From NCBI RefSeq assembly GCF_000380125.1, contig NZ_KB904584.1, positions 62,001 through 126,000 of the forward strand: a DNA stretch of 64,000 nt, read 5' to 3'. The stretch is from Streptococcus ovis DSM 16829 (lineage in GTDB: Bacteria; Bacillota; Bacilli; Lactobacillales; Streptococcaceae). The position numbers and the translations under genes are program-made. A model generated the notes under the pieces. That model ran no database searches. It saw only the letters and a program-made list of their open reading frames with translations, and was not told where the DNA came from. Below, piece after piece: positions 53,768 through 61,562 of this stretch (positions within the stretch are counted from its first letter, which is position 1; each line of letters starts with the position of its first letter).

Positions 53768-54988
53768 ATGTTGGGATTATCATTGGATAAAAATAATCGG
53801 CGCGCCCTAGCGTCCGCAATCGTTGCATCAGGAACAGATGACTTAAATGTGATGTTTCTTTCCTTTTCCATGTCAAGTATCATTGCAGAGCTTGGTATTT
53901 CAGGGGCGCAGGCAGGCTGGATTGCAACTATTACCAATTTAGGGATGCTACTGGGAGGTTTGGTCTTTGGCCTCTTAGCAGACCGCTATAACAAATTCAA
54001 GGTATTCAAATGGACCATTGTCATCTTTGCTGTTGCAACAGGCCTGATTTATTTTACAAGTAGCCTGCCTTACCTTTATTTGATGCGCTTTATTGCAGGA
54101 ATCGGTGTCGGTGGTGAATACGGAGTTGCCATTGCCATTATGGCGGGTATCGTTCCGAAAGAAAAAATGGGACGTGTGTCTTCCTTAAACGGGATTGCAG
54201 GACAAGTTGGTTCCATTACTTCAGCTCTCCTAGCAGGATGGCTTGCTCCTTCTCTAGGATGGCGAGGGCTCTTCCTCTTTGGCTTGGCACCGCTTCTCTT
54301 AGTGGCTTGGATGCAATGGGCGATTCAAGATGACCAAGTAATGGACAATAGCCTTGGGCAAGAAAAAGAAGATACAGAAGTCGCACATATCGGACTTTTA
54401 TTTAAGACTCCAGCCCTTGCGGCTCAAACCCTTGCTTTGATGGTCATGACAACAGTGCAAATTGCAGGTTATTTCGGGATGATGAACTGGCTTCCAACCA
54501 TTATTCAGACCAACCTTAACATTAGCGTCAAAGATTCCTCTCTATGGATGGTAACCACTATTTTAGGGATGTGCTTAGGGATGCTCGTCTTTGGTCAAAT
54601 CTTGGACAAATTTGGTCCTCGTCTTGTGTACAGCGTGTTTCTGCTGGCATCTTCTGTCTGTGTCTTCCTCTTTCAATTTGCCAATTCACAAGTGACAATG
54701 GTAGTAGGGGGAATGATTGTTGGTTTCTTTGTCAATGGGATGTTTGCAGGTTATGGAGCTATGATTACACGCCTCTATCCTCATCATATCCGCTCGACAG
54801 CCAATAATATCATTCTAAATGTCGGACGTGCTGTAGGTGGATTTTCATCCGTGATTATCGGAATGATCTTGGATGCTTCTAGCACGGCAACCGTTATGGT
54901 CTTTCTTGCCAGTCTCTATCTTGTCAGTTTTGTAGCCATGCTCTCTATTCGAAATTTGAAGCCAGAGCGTTACCAACAATTCCAATAA
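53768..54988 (+). CDS. MFS transporter, aromatic-acid/sialate-like symporter type
   Basis: 406 residues, twelve predicted helices. MFS motif GLLADRYNKFKVFKW near 73, IAGIGVGGEYGVAIAIMAG near 112 and RLYPHHIRSTANNI near 337 are typical of the AAHS/SHS branch, which includes NiaP-like vitamin transporters. Substrate unknown. ATG 53768 follows AAAGGAGAAGAG. Expression is likely controlled through the long upstream leader. Confidence 0.88.
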   Translation: MLGLSLDKNNRRALASAIVASGTDDLNVMFLSFSMSSIIAELGISGAQAGWIATITNLGMLLGGLVFGLLADRYNKFKVFKWTIVIFAVATGLIYFTSSLPYLYLMRFIAGIGVGGEYGVAIAIMAGIVPKEKMGRVSSLNGIAGQVGSITSALLAGWLAPSLGWRGLFLFGLAPLLLVAWMQWAIQDDQVMDNSLGQEKEDTEVAHIGLLFKTPALAAQTLALMVMTTVQIAGYFGMMNWLPTIIQTNLNISVKDSSLWMVTTILGMCLGMLVFGQILDKFGPRLVYSVFLLASSVCVFLFQFANSQVTMVVGGMIVGFFVNGMFAGYGAMITRLYPHHIRSTANNIILNVGRAVGGFSSVIIGMILDASSTATVMVFLASLYLVSFVAMLSIRNLKPERYQQFQ

Positions 54989-55128
54989 GGATGATAACAC
55001 CATGTAACTGAACATCGGTTTTCTCTTGATAGATAAAGAGATAAACCGATTTTTTATTACCACTCATTTTTCGAGAATGAAAAAATTCGGATCTTATCAC
55101 TTGAAAAAAATAGATAAAAGTATTATAT

Positions 55129-55155
55129 TTGATAAATCAATTGTTGATAAATCAA
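55129..55155 (+). promoter_or_regulatory. Tandem operator candidate of the MarR gene
   Basis: TTGATAAATCAA occurs twice, 55129-55140 and 55144-55155; each is an inverted repeat (TTGAT-AA-ATCAA). They lie 21 bases before the MarR start and beside TATTAT-type -10 sequences, so autoregulation is likely. Confidence 0.65.
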
Positions 55156-55176
55156 GTATAGAAAGGGAAGAAACTG

Positions 55177-55614
55177 ATGGAAATGAGCAGCCTGTTGTAT
55201 CAGCTAAAAGTCACTGAACAACACATCACCAACCTATTTGAAAAACAATTACAGATTAGTCTGACCCGTTATGAATTGCTACAAAGTTTGCTAGAGCAGT
55301 CCCCTTGTAGCCAGATTGCATTGCAAGAGCGATTAAAAATAGACCAAGCAGCCATCACACGTCATCTTCGTGTCTTGGAGGACAGAGGATATGTCACACG
55401 TCAACGCAATCCCCATAATCAGCGAGAGATGTTGGTGGAATTGACTCAGAAAGCTAGGACAGAGCTAGTCGAATCTCCTCCTATGCACCATCAAGCTGTC
55501 AAAGAGCAGATGGCGACGATTTTGACAGAGGAAGAAAGCGAGCACTTACATCAACTATTGGACAAAATTCAGACTGGCTTAGAGGCCATTCGTATCGATA
55601 CAAAGGAGAAATAA
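55177..55614 (+). CDS. MarR-family transcriptional regulator
   Basis: 145 residues: winged helix with QIALQERLKIDQAAITRHLRVLEDRGYVTRQRNPHNQREMLVELT (about 47-90) flanked by dimerisation helices. MarR proteins respond to phenolics, quinones or oxidants. Its last base is the first of the DUF1304 gene, so the two form an operon. Ribosome site AAGGGAAG. Confidence 0.92.
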   Translation: MEMSSLLYQLKVTEQHITNLFEKQLQISLTRYELLQSLLEQSPCSQIALQERLKIDQAAITRHLRVLEDRGYVTRQRNPHNQREMLVELTQKARTELVESPPMHHQAVKEQMATILTEEESEHLHQLLDKIQTGLEAIRIDTKEK

Positions 55615-55970
55615 TGTCTATTATTACTATGATTTTAGCGACTTTCGTCGCTTTGGAACACTTTTATATTTTCTATTTAGAAACGATTGCAACGCAGTCA
55701 GCTGCAACGAGTAGAGTATTTAAGATGCAGCAGGAAGAATTACGTCGCCCATCTGTGGATAAACTGTTTAAAAATCAAGGCGTCTACAATGGATTGATTG
55801 GTCTGTTTTTACTCTATGCCCTCTTCATTGCTGGGAATACAGAGTTCGTTGGGATGTTCTTGCTATATGTCGTGCTGGTAGCAGCCTATGGCGCATTGAC
55901 CGCAGATAAGAAAATCATCCTCACCCAGGGAGGACTTGCGATTTTAGCACTCTTGAGTTTTTTGATTTAA
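55614..55970 (+). CDS. DUF1304 membrane protein
   Basis: 118 residues, four hydrophobic helices; ALEHFYIFYLET near 13 and NQGVYNGLIGLFLLY near 53 are the DUF1304 signature. Function unknown; commonly paired with MarR/TetR regulators. Overlaps the MarR stop by one base. Confidence 0.88.
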   Translation: MSIITMILATFVALEHFYIFYLETIATQSAATSRVFKMQQEELRRPSVDKLFKNQGVYNGLIGLFLLYALFIAGNTEFVGMFLLYVVLVAAYGALTADKKIILTQGGLAILALLSFLI

Positions 55971-55974
55971 ATGT

Positions 55975-56007
55975 AAAAAGGAAGAAATCAGTAATTTCTT
56001 CCTTTTT
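55975..56007. terminator. Bidirectional terminator between the DUF1304 gene and pflB
   Basis: AAAAAGGAAGAAAT, loop CAGTA, ATTTCTTCCTTTTT. Confidence 0.92.
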
Positions 56008-56013
56008 GAGTGA

Positions 56014-58350
56014 TTATTTAATCAAATCAGCAACTGAGTCATCCATTGAAAGAACTTCGTGGAAGACACGCTGTGTCAATTCAGTTTTTTGTTCTTTAGT
56101 GAGGTATTTCGTATTTACACAGTAACCTGAGATACGAACGATAACATCTTCGCCAGACATGATCTTGTCATAGACATCTTTCAAGTCCATAACGTTCAAG
56201 TTCACGTGTTGGCCTCCACCTTCAAAGTAACCATCAAGAATTGTCACAAGGTTTGTCACTTGTTCGTCAAATGTCTTACCAAGTGCTTTAGGTGATACTT
56301 GAGTAGTCAATGAGATACCATCTGCAGCGTAAGAGAAGTCAAGGCTTGAGAGAGCATTCAAGTTTTGCAACCAACCACCACGAGCTTTGTTTGATGGGTT
56401 TGCACCTGGTGAGAAGAACTCAAGTTGTGACAAGTTTGTTGTACCGTCTTCGTTGAGGTAAACACCACGGTGAACTGGAGAGTTACCCGTTTGTTTAGAA
56501 TAAGCAACGTTTGAAGTGATGGTAAGAAGAGATACAGTAGCTTCTGCGTCTTTGTAGAGTTTGTGGCTACGTAGACGAGTTGTGTAAGCTTCAATCAACC
56601 ATTCTGCCAATTCGTTTGAACGAGGGTCATCTTCACCCCAACGTGGGAAGTCACCAATTGTTTCGTAGTCGTAGATGTAACCATCTTCGTCACGGATTGG
56701 TTTAACAGTAGCGTACTTAATCGCAGCCAATGTATCAACTGTATTTGCGAAACCACAGATACCGAATCCCATGTTTGCGCGTTGGTGAGTTGGCAAGAAG
56801 GCCATTTGAACTGCTTCGTAGTTGTACTTATCTGTCATGTAGTGGATGATATTCAACGCATCTACATAAGTGTCAGTCAACCAGTCAAGTGATTTTTCAA
56901 AGTTTGCTTTTACTTCTTCAAAGTCAAGGACATCTGAAGTGATTGGATCAATGTTAAATACTTTGTAGTCTTTATGTACATCATCGTAACCACCGTTCAA
57001 ACCAGTAAGAAGAGCTTTCAAGACGTTTACACGAGCACCGAAGTACTGGATGTTGTGGCGTTGTTCTTCATTTTCTGGATCAAGTGGAGATACACAACAT
57101 GAGATACAGCTCATTTCGCCATAACCATCTTTTGCCATTGTTGTTACACCTTCGTATTGGATAGAAGAGTGTTTGTGGCTCATTGTCATACAATATTTAC
57201 GGAAGGAGTATGGCAATTTGTCTGTCCAAAGAACAGTCAAGTTTGGTTCTGGTGAGTTGCCGATGTTGTCAAGTGTGTTCAAGAAACGGTAGTCCATCTT
57301 TGTAACACGGTGACGACCGTCGTTACCCATACCTGCCATTGAAGTTGTGATGAAGGTTGGGTCACCTGAGTAAAGGGCATCGTATTCTTTTGTACGAGCG
57401 AATTTCACTGTACGAAGTTTCATAACGAAGTCGTCAACGAATTCTTGAATTTCGCTTTCAGTGAAAGTACCACGAGCCAAGTCACGTTCTGCATAGATAT
57501 CAAGAACGATAGGCACACGTCCGAGAGAAGTAGCGGCACCGTTAATCACGCGACATACTGCCATGAAGGCGATGTTTGTCCATTGGATCGCTTCTTTCAC
57601 GTTCATAGCTGGTTTACGAACGTCAACGCCGTAAAGGTCACCAAGACGAACAACTTGTTGAAGAGCTTGGTATTGTAAGTTAACTTCTTCACGAAGACGG
57701 ATAGTTTCTTCAGTGATTTCAGTCAAGGCATTCCAGTCTGCAACTTTTTCTTCCATCAAGTAGTCAGCACCGTACACAGCAAGACGAGCATAAACCCCGA
57801 TGATACGACCGCGTGAGTATGCATCTGGAAGACCAGTTACAGTGTGGGCGTGGCGAGCACGACGGATATTGGACGTATAAGCACGGAAAATACCATCATT
57901 AACAGTTGTAACGTGTTTTGTGTAAATTTCGTGAACAGCTGGATCTGGCTCATAGCCATGTTCTTTCAAAGCAGTTTCCGCCATACGGATACCACCTTTT
58001 GGCATGAAGTTCAATTTGAACAACTCGTCATTTTGAATCCCAAAGATTAATTCATCTTCTTTTGAGATATAACCAGCGTCAATATCAGCGATAGAAGTTG
58101 GGCGTGTATCCATTGGGAAACGACCTTCTGCTTCATATCCTGCTTTGGTTTCGTCTACAATCTTTTTGATTTTGAGTGAACGTTCAGTTGGCCCAGCCAA
58201 GAAACTTTCATCGCCATCATACGGAGTATAGTTGGCTTGTACGAAACGTGAGACGCTTGCTTTTTCTTGCCAGTCAGTACCAGCAAAGCCTTCCCAAGCT
58301 TTTGCAAATACGTCTTCAGTCACATTTTTCGTTTTTACTTTTGTTGACAT
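56014..58350 (-). CDS. pflB: Formate C-acetyltransferase (pyruvate formate-lyase)
   Basis: 778-residue glycyl-radical enzyme converting pyruvate and CoA to acetyl-CoA and formate in anaerobic mixed-acid fermentation. Adjacent active cysteines in [10 protein letters not shown] near residue 415 and the radical glycine in [12 protein letters not shown] near 755 are present; N-terminus [12 protein letters not shown] is typical. Codon use is strongly biased, as in highly expressed genes. Ribosome site AAAGGAG. The activase gene is not in the window. Confidence 0.97.
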   Translation of the reverse strand: MSTKVKTKNVTEDVFAKAWEGFAGTDWQEKASVSRFVQANYTPYDGDESFLAGPTERSLKIKKIVDETKAGYEAEGRFPMDTRPTSIADIDAGYISKEDELIFGIQNDELFKLNFMPKGGIRMAETALKEHGYEPDPAVHEIYTKHVTTVNDGIFRAYTSNIRRARHAHTVTGLPDAYSRGRIIGVYARLAVYGADYLMEEKVADWNALTEITEETIRLREEVNLQYQALQQVVRLGDLYGVDVRKPAMNVKEAIQWTNIAFMAVCRVINGAATSLGRVPIVLDIYAERDLARGTFTESEIQEFVDDFVMKLRTVKFARTKEYDALYSGDPTFITTSMAGMGNDGRHRVTKMDYRFLNTLDNIGNSPEPNLTVLWTDKLPYSFRKYCMTMSHKHSSIQYEGVTTMAKDGYGEMSCISCCVSPLDPENEEQRHNIQYFGARVNVLKALLTGLNGGYDDVHKDYKVFNIDPITSDVLDFEEVKANFEKSLDWLTDTYVDALNIIHYMTDKYNYEAVQMAFLPTHQRANMGFGICGFANTVDTLAAIKYATVKPIRDEDGYIYDYETIGDFPRWGEDDPRSNELAEWLIEAYTTRLRSHKLYKDAEATVSLLTITSNVAYSKQTGNSPVHRGVYLNEDGTTNLSQLEFFSPGANPSNKARGGWLQNLNALSSLDFSYAADGISLTTQVSPKALGKTFDEQVTNLVTILDGYFEGGGQHVNLNVMDLKDVYDKIMSGEDVIVRISGYCVNTKYLTKEQKTELTQRVFHEVLSMDDSVADLIK

Positions 58351-58370
58351 GAGGATTCTCCTTTATATTT

Positions 58371-58426
58371 AGTGTTTGTAAACACTTTTATGTCATTATT
58401 ATAACACTTGAAAATCCATAAAACAA
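58371..58426 (-). promoter_or_regulatory. pflB promoter with operator palindrome
   Basis: Leftward TTGTTT (58421-58426), 17 bases, TATAAT (58398-58403, extended TG). Downstream, AGTGTTTnnAAACACT (58371-58386), a palindrome with 7-base arms, would sit over the transcription start. Rex or another redox regulator is possible; the sequence is not a clean Rex or cre match. Confidence 0.6.
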
Positions 58427-58544
58427 GCGCAAAACAACCGAAAATTTTTAGGAAAGCTTTCAAAAAACTTCCATATCGTTTTCACAAAATGAAAACCCTT
58501 ACATATACGAAGTGTGGTAAAATAGAAGAAAACAGGAGGAGAGT

Positions 58545-59615
58545 ATGCTGATTTTCCCATTAATCAATGATACATCACGAAAAATTATCCATGTGGATAT
58601 GGATGCTTTTTTTGCAGCCATTGAACAGCGGGACAATCCTTCTCTGAAAGGCAAGCCAGTCATCATCGCCCGAGACCCTCGTCAATCTGGAGGACGTGGT
58701 GTCGTATCCACCTGTTCTTATGAAGCGCGTGCGTTTGGTATTCACTCTGCCATGTCTGCTAAAGAAGCCTATGAACGTTGTCCGCAAGGGATTTTTATTT
58801 CTGGGAATTATGAGAAGTATGTGGCAGTCGGGCAGCAGGTTCGAGAAATTTTCAAACGCTATACGGATTTGGTCGAACCGATGTCCATTGATGAAGCCTA
58901 TCTTGATGTCACTGAAAACAAGCTGGGTATCTTGTCAGCTGTTAAAATTGCCAAGCTCATCCAGTATGACATTTGGAATGAATTGCACCTGACAGCTTCG
59001 GCTGGTGTTTCGTATAATAAATTTTTGGCAAAAATTGCCTCAGATATGGAAAAGCCGCATGGTCTGACAGTCATTGTGCCAGACCAGGCGATTGAAGTGC
59101 TCTCAACCCTTCCTATTGAGAAGTTTTATGGTGTCGGAAAGAAATCAGTGGAACATCTCCATAAAATGGGAATTTATACAGGGGCGGACTTGCTAGAGGT
59201 GCCGGAGATGACCTTGATTGATCGCTTTGGACGCTTTGGTTATGACCTCTATCGTAAGGCGCGTGGGATTTCCAACTCTCCCGTCAAGGTCAATCGCATT
59301 CGCAAATCTATCGGCAAAGAACGGACTTATGCCAAGCTGCTCTATACGGAAGAAGACGCCAAAAAAGAGTTGACTAGTCTGGCGAAAAGGGTTGCTAAGA
59401 GTTTGAGCAAGCATGAAAAAGCTGGAAAAACTGTTATCCTCAAGCTTCGCTATGCCGACTTTACCACCTTGACGCGGCGTATCAGCTTGGAAGACTATAC
59501 ACAAGAAGAGACCGTCATTGCCCGCTACGCCCATGAAATCTTTGAGGCAGTGGCAGAACCAAGCAAGGGCATTCGCCTCTTGGGGGTAACCGTGACAAAT
59601 TTTAGTCAAAGATAG
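58545..59615 (+). CDS. dinB: DNA polymerase IV
   Basis: 356-residue Y-family translesion polymerase. Catalytic acids in [15 protein letters not shown] near 17-30 and [10 protein letters not shown] near 114-124; the fingers motif [16 protein letters not shown] near 57, HhH region [19 protein letters not shown] near 190, and little-finger domain to the end. Extended -10 TGGTAAAAT at 58515-58523 and GGAGGAGAG ribosome site. No obvious DinR/LexA box; dinB-pflB divergence is usual in streptococci. Confidence 0.95.
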   Translation: MLIFPLINDTSRKIIHVDMDAFFAAIEQRDNPSLKGKPVIIARDPRQSGGRGVVSTCSYEARAFGIHSAMSAKEAYERCPQGIFISGNYEKYVAVGQQVREIFKRYTDLVEPMSIDEAYLDVTENKLGILSAVKIAKLIQYDIWNELHLTASAGVSYNKFLAKIASDMEKPHGLTVIVPDQAIEVLSTLPIEKFYGVGKKSVEHLHKMGIYTGADLLEVPEMTLIDRFGRFGYDLYRKARGISNSPVKVNRIRKSIGKERTYAKLLYTEEDAKKELTSLAKRVAKSLSKHEKAGKTVILKLRYADFTTLTRRISLEDYTQEETVIARYAHEIFEAVAEPSKGIRLLGVTVTNFSQR

Positions 59616-59649
59616 AAAAGCAACTCCTGTGACGGGAGTTGCTTTTCGT
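59615..59649. terminator. Terminator of dinB
   Basis: AAAAGCAACTCC, loop TGTGAC, GGGAGTTGCTTTT; can serve both convergent genes. Confidence 0.9.
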
Positions 59650-59659
59650 TATTTTGAAG

Positions 59660-59860
59660 TTATTTTTCGCAATAGGTGACAGGAACACCTTTGTCGAATA
59701 TACCGTAGTATTCGTTGGTGTCTTTGGTGTAGAGGTGGACTTTGAGTCCAGGATTGTACAAGCGGAAGAGGCTTGTATCTGCGAATGCCCTACCACCAAG
59801 GAGGCTAGCAAGGACGATAACGGTGCTCAATAGGCACATAGTTAGGCTTTTCTTTTTCAA
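59660..59860 (-). CDS. Short secreted protein with a truncated repeat (DUF5648-like)
   Basis: 66 residues if it starts at TTG 59860, which has AGAAGG eight bases upstream; a longer ATG frame lacks a site. Signal peptide to about AFA (27), then FRLYNPGLKVHLYTKDTNEY, the opening of a carbohydrate-type repeat found in large streptococcal surface proteins, and a stop after about 40 mature residues. Either a stunted remnant of a larger gene or a small exported protein. Confidence 0.6.
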   Translation of the reverse strand: MKKKSLTMCLLSTVIVLASLLGGRAFADTSLFRLYNPGLKVHLYTKDTNEYYGIFDKGVPVTYCEK

Positions 59861-60073
59861 ATAGGATACCTTCTTTCTATATAAATTGATTGAGTTTTTC
59901 AGTCTATCCATATTGGGAATAGGGACATGTATGGGCTATTCTCGCGTTTGGTAAGAAATTGGTTGACATGAGGAAAACCAAGATTTTCTCTTCTTTTCAA
60001 GTGGACATAACCAGTTGGATTTGTTATGATAGGAAGTGAAGAAAGAAGAAAAAAGAAAAAATGGAGGTTCTAT

Positions 60074-60994
60074 ATGATTCACCTTATTTGCCCAAATCCA
60101 GCTTTAGACCGTACCATATTGGTCGAAAAAATCGAAAAAAATATTCCCATACGTCCGGTGGAAGTAAGAGATTATCCCGGTGGTAAAGGCTTCAATGTTG
60201 CATATGCCTTAAAAGAAAACGGGATAACTGATGTGAGGATCCATACTATCTTGGGAGGTCGTATTGGGCAATATATTCAAGATTTGAACGAGGAAAGAGG
60301 AAACCATCTTTCCTTTATAGAGGTTCCAAAGACAACACGTACTTGCAGTATTTTTGTTGAAAAAACAACTGGCGATGTTGAACTTTATTATGAAAAGGGC
60401 CTGGAACTGTCACAGGAATTATTTGCACAATTCAACCATCAGCTGGAAGAGAGCCTTGAAGATGGAGATTGGGTCGTCTTCTCTGGTAGTTTGATGAAAG
60501 GGATGCCAGATGATTATATCGCACACTTTATTAACGAACACCCTCAGGTGAAAGTGGTTGTGGATACGAGTGGTCCTGCTCTGCAAGCTGCCTATAACAC
60601 CCACCCTACCCTCATCAAAATCAATAATGAAGAACTAAAAGAACTGTATCCAGAATTGGATGAACAGTCTCCAGCAGCTATTTTAGAGATTTTGAAAGAA
60701 AAGACACCTCATGAAAACCTCATTATTACTATGGGGGCTAAAGGTAGTCTAGCCAAGATTGGTCGACGCTTCTTTTCTATCCAGTCTCCGAAGATTCAGG
60801 CTCGAAATCCGATTGCTTCTGGTGATTTTTACCTTGGTTTATTAGTCAAGGGCTTATGTCAAGGAGATGCTCCGCAGGATTATCTGAGGGCTGCATCGGC
60901 TTTTTCAACCGCTAACTGTCTCAATGATTTCCCAGAAGTAAAAGAAGAAGATTTTCAACGGATTCTAGCTGAGGTTGAGCTGTCCGAGCTATAA
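60074..60994 (+). CDS. PfkB-family hexose kinase (1-phosphofructokinase/LacC type)
   Basis: 306 residues. Starts MIHLICPNPALDRTILVEKI; PGGKGFNVAYALKENG near 33 and the signature QARNPIASGDFYLGLLVKGL near 242 with the catalytic Asp. The usual AGSGD-like glycine motif reads NPIASGD. Substrate uncertain: fructose-1-P, tagatose-6-P or another hexose phosphate. Monocistronic; GGAGGTTCTAT ribosome site. Second PfkB enzyme in the window. Confidence 0.85.
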   Translation: MIHLICPNPALDRTILVEKIEKNIPIRPVEVRDYPGGKGFNVAYALKENGITDVRIHTILGGRIGQYIQDLNEERGNHLSFIEVPKTTRTCSIFVEKTTGDVELYYEKGLELSQELFAQFNHQLEESLEDGDWVVFSGSLMKGMPDDYIAHFINEHPQVKVVVDTSGPALQAAYNTHPTLIKINNEELKELYPELDEQSPAAILEILKEKTPHENLIITMGAKGSLAKIGRRFFSIQSPKIQARNPIASGDFYLGLLVKGLCQGDAPQDYLRAASAFSTANCLNDFPEVKEEDFQRILAEVELSEL

Positions 60995-61040
60995 GAAAAA
61001 TAGCATTGCTTACTGGCTACAAGCAAAAAATAGAAAGAAA

Positions 61041-61082
61041 AGAGAATTCATTCGATAGAAAAAAGAGTGAACTCTCTTTTTT
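61041..61082 (+). terminator. Terminator of the pfkB-type gene
   Basis: AGAGAATTCATTC (61041-61053) pairs with GAGTGAACTCTCT (61065-61077) with one mismatch and one G-U, followed by TTTTT. Confidence 0.8.
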
Positions 61083-61525
61083 GATATATGGGAAGGGCCA
61101 CTTCTTTACGAATATGGATTTGTAAACATAGAATAGACTGTCTGTGTTGCTACCTCCTTCAGTTTTCAGTAGTGTGGGGGTGACTACAAACTGGACAAGG
61201 AGCAAGGAACGATATGTTTGTACATACAATGCTTGCGAGTTGGCTCATAAAAGAATTGTTTGAAATGGGTTTCAAACAGGTCTAGAGCAAGGCTTACCGT
61301 TTTATAGTCCAAACACATTTTATCGAAGAGAAGGACAAAAAAACAATGGAATTTGGAAAATAATAGGTAAACCTAATAAACTAAATCTTTTCGTAACAAT
61401 CTTAATGTTATCTTAATAAAACTCGGGAGATTCCGTCAGGATAGTCTGTCTTTTATGCGAAAATCCAACCTATAAATGAGCTATTTTTAAAGAGACATGT
61501 CCATAAACAAATGTTTCCAGAAAGA
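61083..61525. other. Intergenic region with possible gene remnant and tandem repeat
   Basis: About 440 bases without a convincing gene. At 61170-61365 short frames (for example MLASWLIKELFEMGFKQV, then a shifted frame with LPFYSPNTFYRREGQ) look like pieces of a decayed gene, perhaps an acetyltransferase C-terminus (weak). At 61396-61413, TCTTAATGTTATCTTAAT is a direct repeat of 11-base period, which on the minus strand reads ATTAAG-N5-ATTAAG, a CiaR-box form, but no clear -10 follows. Confidence 0.35.
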
Positions 61526-61556
61526 AAAAGACAATCGAGAGCTAATTCGATTGTCT
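61526..61556 (-). terminator. Terminator of recD2
   Basis: On the minus strand AGACAATCGA, loop, TCGATTGTCT then TTTTCTTTC. Confidence 0.85.
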
Positions 61557-61562
61557 ATGTCA

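Noticed and set aside
56358-57678. Open frames antisense or shifted within pflB
   Set aside because: They are products of the strong codon bias of pflB, with no independent start signals.
61017-61229. A 70-codon leftward frame with Ser/Phe-rich sequence
   Set aside because: It reads back through the terminator hairpin at 61041-61082; the low-complexity protein follows from that sequence.
61396-61413. A CiaR-controlled small RNA (csRNA) gene
   Set aside because: The box form fits, but the hexamer at the -10 position is AAAGAT and no hairpin with a T run follows, so I list it only as a weak repeat.
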